Assembly (NCBI RefSeq): GCF_014649775.1
Contig: NZ_BMTR01000012.1
Location: 124,001 to 188,000, forward strand
DNA: 64,000 bases
Origin: Streptomyces longisporoflavus
Lineage (GTDB): Bacteria > Actinomycetota > Actinomycetes > Streptomycetales > Streptomycetaceae
Reading direction: 5' to 3'
Under the pieces are notes generated by a model. It was given only the letters and a program-made list of their open reading frames with translations. It did no database searches and was not told the origin of the DNA. Made by a program: the position numbers and the translations under genes. Positions 1-9,233 of the stretch are shown here, in pieces (position 1 is the first letter of the stretch; each line of letters begins with the position of its first letter).

Positions 1-178
1 CGTGACGGCCAGGACGGTGCGGTTCGTCTCGCGGGCGAGGGCCGCGACGGCGAAGGGGCGGGCCGCGGGCGGGCCGACCAGGTCCACGTGCATGCGGTTG
101 CCGTCGGTGGCGGTCTTGACCGCTTCGGCGAGGGCCGCGTCCTTGACGACGGCGTCGAGGAGACCTTGCAGGCTCATG
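1..178 (-). CDS. mfd: Transcription-repair coupling factor Mfd, N-terminal fragment
   Basis: Only the first 59 codons lie in the window; the gene runs off the left edge. The protein begins MSLQGLLDAVVKD and continues into HVDLVGPPAARPFAVAALA, which I recognise as the N-terminus of actinobacterial Mfd, the ATP-driven translocase that removes stalled RNA polymerase and recruits UvrA. The assignment rests on this fragment plus context: the same exporter pair and glmU-prs-rplY-pth group lie near mfd in other Streptomyces. The ATG is preceded by a purine-rich GGAAGCCCC stretch. No helicase motif is visible because the piece is too short, so the identification is good but not proven here. Confidence 0.72.
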
Positions 179-515
179 AAGGGGCTTCCCGTCCGAGGTG
201 GGCAACGCGAACTGCCCGACACGAGTGACGGGCCGGGGGTCCTCCAGCGTACGACTCCCGGCGTAGAGCCGCTGGCCGTCCCCCGGCGCCCCGCCCCGGG
301 CGGTGGCGCTCGGCGGGCTGGTCCGACCGAGCACGCCGGAGGGGTCACGCCGGAGATCACGCCAGACGGGTCGGGGTCTTAAGAGTACGTCGCCGACGCT
401 CTCGTTACCCGATCGAGCGACTGCACGGCCGGCGCGCCCCGACGACCGCGCAATGGCCCGGCTCCGGTGGAGTCCCACCGGAGCCGGGCCGTTTCCCGCA
501 CCCCCGTAGCGGGAG
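179..515. other. Intergenic region between mfd and the ABC exporter operon
   Basis: This 337-base stretch has no convincing coding sequence; reading frames through it lack start signals and family resemblance. It holds the promoter side of mfd on the right of that gene and the terminator of the exporter operon (455-490). I see no clear consensus promoter boxes. Confidence 0.5.
455..490 (-). terminator. Strong hairpin terminator of the ABC exporter operon
   Basis: Perfect 16-bp inverted repeat: the left arm 455-470 begins GGCCCGGCTCC, the loop is AGTC (471-474) and the right arm is 475-490. It sits 25 bases beyond the permease stop codon. There is only a short T-run (GTTT), as is usual for Streptomyces terminators. 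Confidence 0.85.
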
Positions 516-3101
516 CTATTCCGTGGCGATGGCGTTCAGGACGTTCATCCGGCCCGCCCGGAAGGCGGGGACGAGGGCCGCGAAGAGGCCCACGAACGCC
601 GAGCCGATGAAGACGGTGATGATCGTCGCCCAGGGGATCTCCAGGACCTTCAGGCCCTCCAGGGCGAGCAGCTTCTGGGCCGTCGCCCCCCAGCCCATCC
701 CTAGCCCGAGGCCGAGCAGCGCGCCGAAGAGGGCGATGACCACCGACTCCATGCGGATCATGCGGCGCAGCTGGCGGCGCGAGAGGCCGATGGCCCGCAT
801 CAGGCCGATCTCCCGGGTGCGCTCGACCACCGAGAGGGCGAGGGTGTTCACGACGCCCAGGATGGCGACGATGATCGCGAGGCCGAGCAGGCCGTAGACC
901 ATGTTCAGCATCTGGCCGACCTGGTCCTTCAGTGTCTGCTTGAAGTCGGTCTGGTCCATGACCTTGTACTGCGGGTAGTCGGCCATGGCCGTCTTCAGCG
1001 ACTTGTACGCCGCGTCCTGCTGCCCCTTCGCCGCCTTGGCGAACATGATCACGTTCGGCGGCATCCGGTCGGCGGGCACGTACTTCGCCGCGGTCGTGAT
1101 GTTCACGTACATCGCGCCCGAGTCGATCGCGGTCTCGCTCGACGTGATGGCGCGGACCGTCAGCTCGCCCGTCCTGCCGTGGTCGAAGGCCAGCTTCACC
1201 TTGTCGCCGACGGAAAGGCCGTGGTCCTTGGCGAAGTCCTCGCCGACCGACATGGAGTCCGGCTTGTAGGCGTCGGCGAGCGTGCCCGCGACGGTCTCGG
1301 TGCGCAGGTCCTCGGCGTACGTGGCGTCGGCGGCGCTCAGGCCCACCTCCTTCGCGGTCTTGCCGTTCGGCGCCGTCAGGTCCGCCTTGATGTCCTTGTA
1401 CTGGGTGATGTGCGCGATGTGGTCGGCCTGCTCCAGGGACTTGGCGGCCTTCGGGGTGATCGCCTGGCCGTTGTCGGACTGGATGATGAAGTCCGCGCCG
1501 ACCGACTTGTCGAGTTCGTCCGTCGCGGAGGCCACCATCGAGGAGCCGACCACGGAGAGGCAGGCGACCAGGGCGAGGCCGATCATCAGGGCCGCGCCGG
1601 TGGCGCCGGTGCGGCGCGGGTTGCGCAGGGCGTTGCGCTCGGCCATCCGGCCCACGGGGCCGAACCACCGAAGGAGTACGGCACTGATGACGCGGACCAC
1701 GCCGGACGCGAGGACCGGGCCGATGACGACGAAGCCGATGAGGGTGAGGACCACGCCGCCGCCGAGGAGGAGCGATCCGTCGCTCGCCTTGTCCGCCTGC
1801 GACGCGGTGTAGAGGCCGAAGGCGCCCGCGCCGGTGAGGACGAGGCCGATGACCGCGCGCAGGGCGCTCGCCTTGCCGTCGGCCGGTGTCCCGGCGTCGC
1901 GCAGGGCGGCCATCGGAGAGACCTTGGCGGCGCGCCGCGCGGGGAGGTAGGCGGCGAGGACGGTGACGACGATGCCGAGGACCATGCCCACCACGGGCGT
2001 CGTCCACTTGACGGTGAGGTCCTGCGTGGAGAGTTCCATGCCCACGCCGGACATCAGCTGCATCAGGCCGACGGCGAGTCCGACGCCCGCGCCGACTCCG
2101 AGGACCGAGCCGATGACGCCGAGAAGGAGCGCCTCGACGAGCACGGAGCGGTTGACCTGCTTGCGGCTGGAGCCGATGGCGCGCATCAGGCCGATCTCGC
2201 GGGTGCGCTGGGCGACCAGCATCGAGAAGGTGTTGATGATGAGGAAGATGCCGACCAGGAAGGCGATTCCGGCGAAGCCGAGCATCGCGTACTTCATGAC
2301 GTCCAGGAAGCCGCTGACGCTCTCGCGGTTGTCGTCGGAGGTCTCCTGCTGCGTCTTGACCTGGTACGCGGAGGCGTCCGCGCCCATGGCCCCGGCGACG
2401 TCGCGCTTGAGCGCCGCGTCGCTGACGCCCTTCTCCGCGGTGACGTTGACGTGCGTGAACCGGCCGGTGGCGCCCAGGAGTTCGCGCTGCGCGGTCGGGG
2501 TGTCGAAGTAGACGATCGCGGCACCGGGGTTGGTGACCTTGAAGGTGGCGATGCCGGAGATCTTGGCGGTGTGGTCGCCGGTGACGGCGATGGTGCGCAG
2601 TTCGTCGCCGATCTCGAGGTGGTGCTTGTCGGCGGTGTCGGCGTCGATCATCACGTCGGTGGGGCCGCGCGGGGCGTGCCCGGAGGTGATGTCCATCGAA
2701 CGCAGGTCGTTGTGCGTCCAGTTGCCGGCGATGGTCGGGCCGCCGTTGGACGGGCCGACGTTCTTCTTCTCCGCGTCGACGACGGTGACGCTCTCGCTGC
2801 TGACCGCGCCCTCGGCGGACTCGGCGCCCCGCGCCTTCTGCGCCCGCTCCACGACCGACGCGGGCATCGACTCGGGCTTGCCCGTGTCGGGCCTGTCGCC
2901 GGGGTCGGTCGCGGACTTGGAGGTGACGGTGACATCCGCGGACGTGGCCGCGAAGAGCTTGTCGAACGTCGTGTTCATCGTGTCGGAGAAGACGAGTGTG
3001 CCGCAGACGAACGCCACCGACAGGATCACGGCCACGGCGGAGAGCGCCATGCGGCCCTTGTGCGCGAAGAAGTTGCGCATCGAGGTCTTGAGGACGGTCA
3101 T
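516..3101 (-). CDS. ABC transporter permease, FtsX/MacB type (861 aa)
   Basis: Integral membrane subunit of an exporter. The protein shows the duplicated FtsX layout: an N-terminal transmembrane segment (about 18-40), a large extracytoplasmic MacB-like domain, a three-helix FtsX core near 265-400, then helices near 410-480 and a second copy with its own external domain (about 530-730) and FtsX core at 735-850. The phrases RTREIGLMRAIGSSRKQ and RTREIGLMRAIGLSRRQ mark the two FtsX repeats. Its ATG overlaps the stop of the upstream ATPase gene by four bases (ATGA), so the two are translationally coupled. The substrate is not evident; lipoprotein, peptide or drug export are all known in the family. 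Confidence 0.9.
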   Translation of the reverse strand: MTVLKTSMRNFFAHKGRMALSAVAVILSVAFVCGTLVFSDTMNTTFDKLFAATSADVTVTSKSATDPGDRPDTGKPESMPASVVERAQKARGAESAEGAVSSESVTVVDAEKKNVGPSNGGPTIAGNWTHNDLRSMDITSGHAPRGPTDVMIDADTADKHHLEIGDELRTIAVTGDHTAKISGIATFKVTNPGAAIVYFDTPTAQRELLGATGRFTHVNVTAEKGVSDAALKRDVAGAMGADASAYQVKTQQETSDDNRESVSGFLDVMKYAMLGFAGIAFLVGIFLIINTFSMLVAQRTREIGLMRAIGSSRKQVNRSVLVEALLLGVIGSVLGVGAGVGLAVGLMQLMSGVGMELSTQDLTVKWTTPVVGMVLGIVVTVLAAYLPARRAAKVSPMAALRDAGTPADGKASALRAVIGLVLTGAGAFGLYTASQADKASDGSLLLGGGVVLTLIGFVVIGPVLASGVVRVISAVLLRWFGPVGRMAERNALRNPRRTGATGAALMIGLALVACLSVVGSSMVASATDELDKSVGADFIIQSDNGQAITPKAAKSLEQADHIAHITQYKDIKADLTAPNGKTAKEVGLSAADATYAEDLRTETVAGTLADAYKPDSMSVGEDFAKDHGLSVGDKVKLAFDHGRTGELTVRAITSSETAIDSGAMYVNITTAAKYVPADRMPPNVIMFAKAAKGQQDAAYKSLKTAMADYPQYKVMDQTDFKQTLKDQVGQMLNMVYGLLGLAIIVAILGVVNTLALSVVERTREIGLMRAIGLSRRQLRRMIRMESVVIALFGALLGLGLGMGWGATAQKLLALEGLKVLEIPWATIITVFIGSAFVGLFAALVPAFRAGRMNVLNAIATE

Positions 3102-3886
3102 GACGTACGCCCCCGCGCGTCGAAGTCCTTCATGCGGTCGAGGACGGACTCGGCGGTCGGCGAGTACATCTCGTCGACGATGCGGCCGTCCGCGAGATAG
3201 AGGACGCGGTCCGCGTACGAGGCGGCCACCGGGTCGTGCGTGACCATCACGATGGTCTGGCCCAGCTCGGTCACCGACTTGCGCAGGAAGCCCAACACCT
3301 CGGCCCCGGCACGGGAGTCGAGGTTTCCGGTCGGCTCGTCACCGAAGATGATCTCGGGTCGTGCGGCCAGGGCGCGGGCCACGGCGACGCGCTGCTGCTG
3401 GCCGCCGGAGAGCTCGGTCGGGCGGTGCTTGAGCCGGCCCGCGAGACCGACGGTCTCCACGACCTGGTCGAGCCAGCCGCGGTCGGGCTTGCGGCCCGCG
3501 ATGTCCATCGGGAGCGTGATGTTCTCGATGGCGTTCAGGGTCGGGAGCAGGTTGAACGCCTGGAAGATGAAGCCGATCCGGTCCCGGCGCAGCTGCGTGA
3601 GCTTCTTGTCCTTCAGGCCGGTGATCTCGGTCTCGTCGAGGTAGATCTGCCCGGAGGAGACGGTGTCGAGACCCGCGAGGCAGTGCATCAGGGTCGACTT
3701 GCCGGAGCCGGAGGGGCCCATGATCGCGGTGAACTGCCCGCGGGCGATGTCCACGTCGATCTCGTCGAGCGCGACGACCCGGGTCTCCCCCGATCCGTAC
3801 GCCTTCACGACCTGGCGCGCCCGTGCCGCCACGGCCGTACGCCCTCCAGTGCCCCCGTGCCTGGGAATGGTTACAGCCGATGTCAC
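3098..3886 (-). CDS. ABC transporter ATP-binding protein, LolD/MacB type
   Basis: Cytoplasmic ATPase partner of the FtsX-type permease just downstream. Walker A (GPSGSGKST), the signature LSGGQQQRVAVARAL and Walker B followed by DEPTGNLDS are all intact. I start it at GTG 3886 (VTSAVTIPRHGG) because TTAGGAGA lies just upstream as a ribosome binding site; a longer frame upstream has no family resemblance. The product of 262 aa is slightly longer than the usual 230, from an N-terminal extension before the nucleotide-binding fold. Two-gene operon with overlap at 3098-3101. Its promoter must lie in the divergent region shared with the MFS gene. Confidence 0.92.
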   Translation of the reverse strand: MTSAVTIPRHGGTGGRTAVAARARQVVKAYGSGETRVVALDEIDVDIARGQFTAIMGPSGSGKSTLMHCLAGLDTVSSGQIYLDETEITGLKDKKLTQLRRDRIGFIFQAFNLLPTLNAIENITLPMDIAGRKPDRGWLDQVVETVGLAGRLKHRPTELSGGQQQRVAVARALAARPEIIFGDEPTGNLDSRAGAEVLGFLRKSVTELGQTIVMVTHDPVAASYADRVLYLADGRIVDEMYSPTAESVLDRMKDFDARGRTS

Positions 3887-4310
3887 GGTAAGTCTCCTAA
3901 GTCGGTTACGCAGTAGGTCGGGCGTGTTCGCCGCGCATAAAGAGTCTGGTCGTCCGACGGCTCGAGCACCCTGGTGCCCGGCGCAGTCTTCTGCTGGGGA
4001 AAACCCCACCCCCGAAGGTGTGGCTGGTCGGACCCGGGCCCCATTTCCACCGGCCCGCCCCGTCTTTCCGGCCCGCCCCGTCGGCGTAAAGCCAATCTAA
4101 GAAGCGGCGGGGGCCTTCTCGTCCTCCGGCGGTACGAACGGTCCCCGGTCCGTAGTACGGAGGATCCCTTAGGGGATCTCCACCTCCCGGTGGAGCCGTT
4201 CTCGGGGTCGCTCCGCCCTCCTGCCGAGCGCACACCGGCCCACCTGCCGGGATGTCCGCCACCCCTGCCCCCGGGGACCACCGGGTGAGAAGGTGACCGG
4301 GAGCAACTAG
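3887..4310. other. Divergent promoter region between ABC exporter and MFS genes
   Basis: A 424-base region without a supportable gene. It contains several short GC-rich hairpins (for example GGGGAAAACCCC near 3997-4008), a run of GCCCGCCCCGTC repeats near 4054-4082, and two abutting inverted repeats at 4163-4195 described separately. It must hold promoters for both flanking genes. Confidence 0.5.
4163..4195. promoter_or_regulatory. Two abutting inverted repeats upstream of the MFS gene
   Basis: First repeat: GATCCC (4163-4168), TTAG, GGGATC (4173-4178). Second repeat: CTCCACC (4178-4184), TCCC, GGTGGAG (4189-4195). They share base 4178 and lie 115-150 bases before the MFS start. They could be a repressor operator or an mRNA leader hairpin pair; no regulator gene is adjacent. 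Confidence 0.45.
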
Positions 4311-5957
4311 ATGCAGGGGGAAGGAATCTCGGTGAACGCGGACGGCATACCTTCGGGCTCGCACGACGTGCCTTCGGGCTCGCCCGGCACACCTTCGGGC
4401 TCGCCCGACGGACGGCGCCGCGGCCCCGTCGTCGCCGCCCTCATGCTCGCCATGGCGCTCGCCGCCCTGGACTCCACGATCGTCTCGACCGCCATCCCGC
4501 AGATCGTCGGCGACCTCGGCGGCTTCTCCGTCTTCTCCTGGCTGTTCTCCGGCTATCTGCTCGCCGTCACCGTCACCCTGCCCATCTACGGCAAGCTCTC
4601 CGACACCTTCGGCCGCAAGCCCGTCCTCATCGCGGGCAGCGTCCTCTTCCTGATCGGCTCGGCCCTGTGCGCCGTGGCCTGGAACATGTGGGCCCTCATC
4701 GCCTTCCGCGTCGTCCAGGGCCTGGGCGGCGGCGCGCTCCAGGGGACGGTGCAGACCCTGGCCGCCGACCTCTACCCGCTCAAGGAACGCCCCAAGATCC
4801 AGGCCAAGTTGTCCACCGTGTGGGCGACCTCGTCCGTCGCGGGCCCGGCGCTCGGCGGGCTGATCGCCGCGTACGCCGACTGGCGCTGGATCTTCCTGAT
4901 CAACCTGCCCATCGGCGCGGTGGCCCTGTGGCTGATCGTGCGCCACCTGCACGAGCCGGAACGCGAGTCGGTCACGCGGGGGCCCGTCGACTGGGCGGGC
5001 GCGCTCACCGTCTTCGCCTGCGGCGGCATCCTGCTCACTGCGCTCGTGCAGGGCGGCGTCGCCTGGGGCTGGCTTTCGGCGCGGTCGCTGGCGCTGTTCG
5101 GGGGCGGGCTGCTCCTCGCGGCGGCCGTCGTGGTCATCGAGCGGCGCGCGGCGGAGCCGATCATCCCCGGCTGGGTCTGGCGCCGGCGCACCATCGCGGC
5201 GGTCAACCTCGCACTCGGCGCGCTCGGCCTGCTGATGGTCGCCCCGACGGTCTTCCTGCCGACGTACGCCCAGTCCGTGCTGGGGCTCGCGCCGATCGCC
5301 GCCGGATTCGTGCTCTCCGTGATGACGCTGAGCTGGCCGGTCTCCGCCGCCCTGAGCCAGCACGTCTACCGCAGGCTCGGCTTCCGCGACACGGCGCTCA
5401 TCGGCATCGGCGCGGCGGCGCTCTTCCTCTTCGCGTTCCCCTTCCTGCCCTATCCGGGGCAGGCCTGGCAGCCGGCGCTGATCATGCTGCTTCTCGGCGC
5501 GGCACTCGGCCTCTTCCAACTCCCGCTGATCGTCGGGGTGCAGTCCACCGTCGGCTGGTCCGAACGCGGCACGGCCACCGCGTCCGTCCTCTTCTGCCGC
5601 CAGATAGGCCAGACCCTGGGCGCCGCCCTCTTCGGCGCGGTCGCCAACGGGGTCCTCACCTCGCGGCTCGGCGGCGCGGGCTCGCTCGACTCGGTGGCCC
5701 GCGCACTGGAGAACCCGGCCTCGGTCGCCGACCCCGAACGCCTGCGCCGCGCGGTCGACTCGGCGGTCGACACGGTGTACGTGGGGGCGGGTTGCGCGGC
5801 GGTGCTCGCACTCCTCGTACTGGCGTTCCTGGCCCCGCGGCGCTTTCCGGTAATCGGTGCGCAGAACCCGGAGAACGAGGCGGCGAAGGCCCCGGAGAGC
5901 AGCAAGAACACCGAACGGGCCGGGCGCGAGAACCCCCTGAACAGGCCGGCCGAATAA
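4311..5957 (+). CDS. MFS drug efflux transporter, DHA2/EmrB-QacA family
   Basis: Predicted 14-helix proton-driven efflux protein of 548 aa. LDSTIVSTAIPQIVGDLGG (about residues 50-70) is the D1/motif family signature and GKLSDTFGRKPV (about 98-109) is the MFS loop 2-3 motif A. Later helices carry GPALGGLIA (motif C type). The start ATG 4311 follows GGGAGCAACTAG. The N-terminus ahead of helix 1 holds three seven-residue repeats of the form PSGSxxx, encoded by three near-identical 21-bp direct repeats (about 4352-4414), an unusual cytoplasmic tail. The gene is single and divergent from the ABC exporter. Substrate unknown; no TetR or MarR gene next to it. Confidence 0.9.
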   Translation: MQGEGISVNADGIPSGSHDVPSGSPGTPSGSPDGRRRGPVVAALMLAMALAALDSTIVSTAIPQIVGDLGGFSVFSWLFSGYLLAVTVTLPIYGKLSDTFGRKPVLIAGSVLFLIGSALCAVAWNMWALIAFRVVQGLGGGALQGTVQTLAADLYPLKERPKIQAKLSTVWATSSVAGPALGGLIAAYADWRWIFLINLPIGAVALWLIVRHLHEPERESVTRGPVDWAGALTVFACGGILLTALVQGGVAWGWLSARSLALFGGGLLLAAAVVVIERRAAEPIIPGWVWRRRTIAAVNLALGALGLLMVAPTVFLPTYAQSVLGLAPIAAGFVLSVMTLSWPVSAALSQHVYRRLGFRDTALIGIGAAALFLFAFPFLPYPGQAWQPALIMLLLGAALGLFQLPLIVGVQSTVGWSERGTATASVLFCRQIGQTLGAALFGAVANGVLTSRLGGAGSLDSVARALENPASVADPERLRRAVDSAVDTVYVGAGCAAVLALLVLAFLAPRRFPVIGAQNPENEAAKAPESSKNTERAGRENPLNRPAE

Positions 5958-5998
5958 ACCGACCACCCAGTATGCGCAAAACCCTACGCGGCTCTACT

Positions 5999-6010
5999 AC
6001 TTACAAGTAA
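5999..6010. promoter_or_regulatory. Palindrome upstream of the DUF485-symporter operon
   Basis: TACTTACAAGTA is a 5-2-5 inverted repeat, AT-rich against the local background, 70 bases before the DUF485 start. It resembles an operator of a small dimeric regulator or part of the promoter. No regulator gene is adjacent, so the partner is unknown. Confidence 0.35.
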
Positions 6011-6079
6011 CGTGCTCGATTCTCACCGCTCGCTCCCTGCGGTCCCGCACCGGACCGACGCCGCGCAAGGAGAACCGGG

Positions 6080-6589
6080 ATGACCTACCCTCACCAGCCC
6101 CAACACCCCGACCGCTCGCAACAACCCGGCCGCCCCCGGGAACCACGCCACTCCCGCGAACCGCACCACCCCCACCACGCCTACCACCCCCACCTCCCCC
6201 CGCACGACTCCTCCCCCTCCTACCCCACCTATCCCTGGCAGCCCGTCGCACCAACCCCTCCCCCGCCGCGCCCCAGGCTCCCCCGCCACCCCGCACTCGG
6301 CCGCCACAGCGACCTGCGCCATCTGCGCAGCGCCTACCGCTGGCAGCGCCGCGTCGCCACCCTCACCGCGCTCGGCTACTTCACGCTCTTCCTGGTCCTC
6401 TCCGCCTTCGCCCCGGCCCTCATGACGGACCCGGTCTCCGGCGGCCTGACCACCGGCCTGCTCCTTGGCCTGTGCCAGGTCCCCGTCACCCTCATCGCCA
6501 TAGCGCTGTACGAGTTCACGGCCCGCCGCAGGGTCGACCCGCTGGCCGAACGGCTTCGCAAACTGGCGGAGTTGGAGGCCAACCGATGA
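6080..6589 (+). CDS. DUF485 domain membrane protein with His/Pro-rich tail
   Basis: A 169-aa protein. Residues 1-75 are rich in His, Pro and Arg (many PH, HP and PPP runs) and probably disordered in the cytoplasm. Residues 85-150 match the DUF485 family: two membrane helices (about 93-112 and 122-145), the latter followed by EFTARRRVDPLAERL. DUF485 genes typically precede an acetate-type sodium:solute symporter, and that is the case here: the stop overlaps the next start (ATGA at 6586-6589). A GGAGAACCGGG sequence precedes the ATG. It likely assists or regulates the symporter; the histidine-rich tail could bind metal, which is inference only. Confidence 0.8.
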   Translation: MTYPHQPQHPDRSQQPGRPREPRHSREPHHPHHAYHPHLPPHDSSPSYPTYPWQPVAPTPPPPRPRLPRHPALGRHSDLRHLRSAYRWQRRVATLTALGYFTLFLVLSAFAPALMTDPVSGGLTTGLLLGLCQVPVTLIAIALYEFTARRRVDPLAERLRKLAELEANR

Positions 6590-8229
6590 TCCCCGACTCC
6601 ACTCCGCCGCTTCCCGGCGTCACGCTGGCCGCAGACTCGGCGCAGGCCATGTCCCTGGTGGCGTTCACCGCCGTCGTCACGCTCACGCTGCTCCTGTGCG
6701 TCATGACGGGCCCAGACCGCGACAATCTCGGCGAGTTCTACGCGGGTTACGGTGCTCTGTCGCCGATGCGCAACGGCCTGGCCATCGCGGGCGACTACAT
6801 CTCGGCGGCGACCGTACTCGGCACCGGCGGCATCATCGCGCTCCTCGGGTACGACGGAGTGGTCCTCGCCCTGAGCACCGCCCTGTCCCTGATGCTCCTG
6901 ATGTTCCTGCTCGCCGAACCCCTGCGCAACGCGGGCCGGTTCACCATGGGCGACGTACTGGCACGCCGGATGCCGGGCCGTGCCGTACGGATCACCGCGT
7001 GTGCGGCGACGCTGGCCGCGCTGATCCCGCTCATGCTGGTGCAGCTCGCGGGCGCGGGTGACCTCCTCTCCTTCATCCTCGGCTTCTCCGGCGAAGGCGT
7101 GAAGACGGGCTGCCTCGTCGCACTCGGCGCGCTCATGATCAGCTACGCGGCGATCGGCGGCATGAAGGGCACGGCCCTCATCCAGATCCTGAAGATCGTG
7201 ATGCTGCTCGGCTCCGGAGCGGTCATCGCCGCGCTCGTCCTGCACCGCTTCGACTGGGACGTCGGCGCGCTCCTGGCCGCCGCCCAGAAGGGCAGCGGCG
7301 CCGGCCCGGCGTTCCTCCGGTCCGGACTCCAGTTCGCCGGGAGCCCCAACCCCGGCCTGGACATGATCAGTTCAGAACTGACCGTCGTACTCGGCGGCGC
7401 GTGCCTGCCGCACGTCACGATGCGGATGTACACGGCGCGCGACGCGCGTGAGATACGCCGTTCCATGTCGTGGGCGGTGTCCTCGGTGGCACTCTTCGTC
7501 CTCATCATCGCGATCGTCGGCTTCGGCGCGACGGCGATGGTCGGTCGGGCGGCGATCGCCGGGGCGGACCCGCAGGGCAACACGGCGTACCTGATCGGCT
7601 CGAAGGCGGTATTCGGGTCCACACCGTCGACAACGGAAACCCTGGTCTTCACGACGGTCACCACGGCGATCTTCCTGACCCTGCTCGCCTCGGTCGCCGG
7701 CATGATCCTCGCCTGCGCCAACTCCCTGGCCCACGACGTCTTCGCCCACCTGAGCCTGCGCAAGGAGCTGACGCCGCGCCGCGAGATGACACTGGCCCGC
7801 GTCTCGGCGCTGGCCGTGGGAGGCGTGGCGATCGTCCTGGCGGTCCTGGTACAGCACCACAACCTGCAACCGCTGGTCACCCTCTCCTTCTGCCTGGGCG
7901 CATCGGCACTCGCCCCGGCCCTGGTCTACAGCCTCTTCTGGCGCCGCTACACCCGCAGGGGCCTCCTGTGGACCCTGATCGGCGGCACCGTCGGCTCCGT
8001 CATCCTCATGACGGGCACGAACCTGGTCTCGGGCGCCCCCACCTCGGCCTTCCCGAACCACGACTTCAACTGGTTCCCCTTCACCACCACAGGCATCGCC
8101 TCCATCCCCCTCGGCTTCCTCCTGGGCTGGCTGGGCACGGTGTCCTCGGGCCCGAGGGAGTCGGAGAAACAACGCAGGCGGTACGAGGCGGTGGAGGGCC
8201 GGATTCTGGCGGGGGTGACGAGGAGGTAG
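6586..8229 (+). CDS. Sodium:solute symporter, ActP-like (cation/acetate type)
   Basis: A 547-aa membrane protein of the SSS family with about 13 predicted helices. NGLAIAGDYISAATVLGTGG near residue 65-85 is typical for the acetate permease branch. I place the start at ATG 6586, overlapping the DUF485 stop, because the frame upstream of it runs through the DUF485 gene and shows no family match. Together with the upstream DUF485 gene it forms a two-gene uptake unit for a short organic acid such as acetate or pyruvate; the actual substrate cannot be read from sequence. A GC-rich palindromic element follows the stop and faces the convergent coiled-coil gene. Confidence 0.88.
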   Translation: MIPDSTPPLPGVTLAADSAQAMSLVAFTAVVTLTLLLCVMTGPDRDNLGEFYAGYGALSPMRNGLAIAGDYISAATVLGTGGIIALLGYDGVVLALSTALSLMLLMFLLAEPLRNAGRFTMGDVLARRMPGRAVRITACAATLAALIPLMLVQLAGAGDLLSFILGFSGEGVKTGCLVALGALMISYAAIGGMKGTALIQILKIVMLLGSGAVIAALVLHRFDWDVGALLAAAQKGSGAGPAFLRSGLQFAGSPNPGLDMISSELTVVLGGACLPHVTMRMYTARDAREIRRSMSWAVSSVALFVLIIAIVGFGATAMVGRAAIAGADPQGNTAYLIGSKAVFGSTPSTTETLVFTTVTTAIFLTLLASVAGMILACANSLAHDVFAHLSLRKELTPRREMTLARVSALAVGGVAIVLAVLVQHHNLQPLVTLSFCLGASALAPALVYSLFWRRYTRRGLLWTLIGGTVGSVILMTGTNLVSGAPTSAFPNHDFNWFPFTTTGIASIPLGFLLGWLGTVSSGPRESEKQRRRYEAVEGRILAGVTRR

Positions 8230-8267
8230 AGCGGCGTTCCTACGGAAAGATCTGGACGCGGAGTAAT

Positions 8268-8305
8268 GGGTGGGTGGGCGGGAAAAAATCGCCGCGAAGC
8301 GGCGG
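8268..8305. repeat. Half copy of a dispersed GC-rich palindromic element
   Basis: GGGTGGGTGGGCGGG (8268-8282) is followed by the hairpin CGCCGCGAAGCGGCGG (8290-8305). The same pair of modules occurs at 22230-22321 and 27292-27383 as full, inverted versions. Here it lies between two convergent genes and probably acts as their shared terminator. Confidence 0.7.
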
Positions 8306-8333
8306 CCCGAAACCCAGCTCAGCCAGCCGCAGG

Positions 8334-9233
8334 CTAAGGCGCACCCTCAGCCGCCGCCCGCCCGGTCAACGCCGCGAGACTGCTCCGCACATGGTCCATA
8401 TGGGCCCGCACCACATCCCACTCCTCTCCGTGCTCCCGCAGCATCCGCTCGGTGTCCCGGGCAATGCCCTCCTCCCGCGCCACCGCCGCGGCGACCAGCT
8501 CCGCGCCCCGCGCCTCCGCGTCCTCCTGCCCGTGCCGGGCGGACTCCTCCGCCTCGGCAAGGACCCGCTTCGCTTCGGCGAGGCCCGCCTCGGCCTCGGC
8601 CACCAGCGAAGCCTCCCGCGCCTCCGCCTCCGCGACCCGCGCCGCGATCTCCCGCTCGGCCGCCTCCCAGCGCTCGGCCTGCTCCTTCTCCTGATCCTCC
8701 AGGAGCGCGGCGCTGCGCTCCCGCATCTCACGCAGCGCCGCAAGAGCCTCGCCGCGCCACTCCTTCACGTCACGGCGGGCCCCGATCCGCGACTCGTCCG
8801 CCGCGGCACGGCAGGCGAGCAGCCGCTGCCGGGCCCGCTCGTCGGCCTCCTCGAGGATCTCCTCGGCGTACGCACGAGCGGCCTCACGGAGCTTCTGCGA
8901 CTCCGCGTCCGCGGCCTCCGCCATACGCTGCACGTCGGCCTCGGCCTCCTCCCGCACGGCGGCGGCCTCCGCCTCGCCGAGGGCCAGGATCTGCTGCGCG
9001 CGCTCGCCCAGCGTCTCGTACGTCTGCGGGGCGAGCCGTGAGACGACGTCCCGCAGCCGTTCCGCCTCCGCCTCCATCTCCTTGAGGAGGACGGTGAGCC
9101 GGGCGGCACGCTCCCACGCGCCGTCGCGGTCCTCGGACAGTTCGAAGGCGTACGCGTCCACCTGATCGGGGTGGTAGCCGCGCCCGCGCACGGTGACGAA
9201 ACCGTGCTCCGACGCCGTTGCACCGCTGCTCAT
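8334..9233 (-). CDS. Coiled-coil cytoskeletal-type protein (DivIVA/FilP-like)
   Basis: A 299-aa protein. Residues 1-45 contain FVTVRGRGYHPDQVDAYAFEL, the N-terminal segment shared by DivIVA-like and so-called cellulose-binding proteins of Streptomyces. From about residue 45 to 285 it is almost continuous Ala/Glu/Arg-rich coiled coil without membrane segments. Relatives act as polar-growth or filament-forming scaffolds in hyphae. ATG 9233 is chosen because GGAGGAGGG stands just before it; the frame extends upstream without that support. It is transcribed in the same direction as the island genes 9459-13437 but is separated from them by a strong terminator, so it is probably a separate unit. 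Confidence 0.75.
   Translation of the reverse strand: MSSGATASEHGFVTVRGRGYHPDQVDAYAFELSEDRDGAWERAARLTVLLKEMEAEAERLRDVVSRLAPQTYETLGERAQQILALGEAEAAAVREEAEADVQRMAEAADAESQKLREAARAYAEEILEEADERARQRLLACRAAADESRIGARRDVKEWRGEALAALREMRERSAALLEDQEKEQAERWEAAEREIAARVAEAEAREASLVAEAEAGLAEAKRVLAEAEESARHGQEDAEARGAELVAAAVAREEGIARDTERMLREHGEEWDVVRAHMDHVRSSLAALTGRAAAEGAP

Noticed and set aside
3906..5966. Very long open frame on the minus strand across the MFS gene
   Set aside because: High GC keeps antisense frames open; the composition is Arg/Asp/Glu/Gly-rich without any family motif, and the plus strand encodes a clear transporter. The same holds for other long antisense frames, for example 1179-3200 and 22999-25185.
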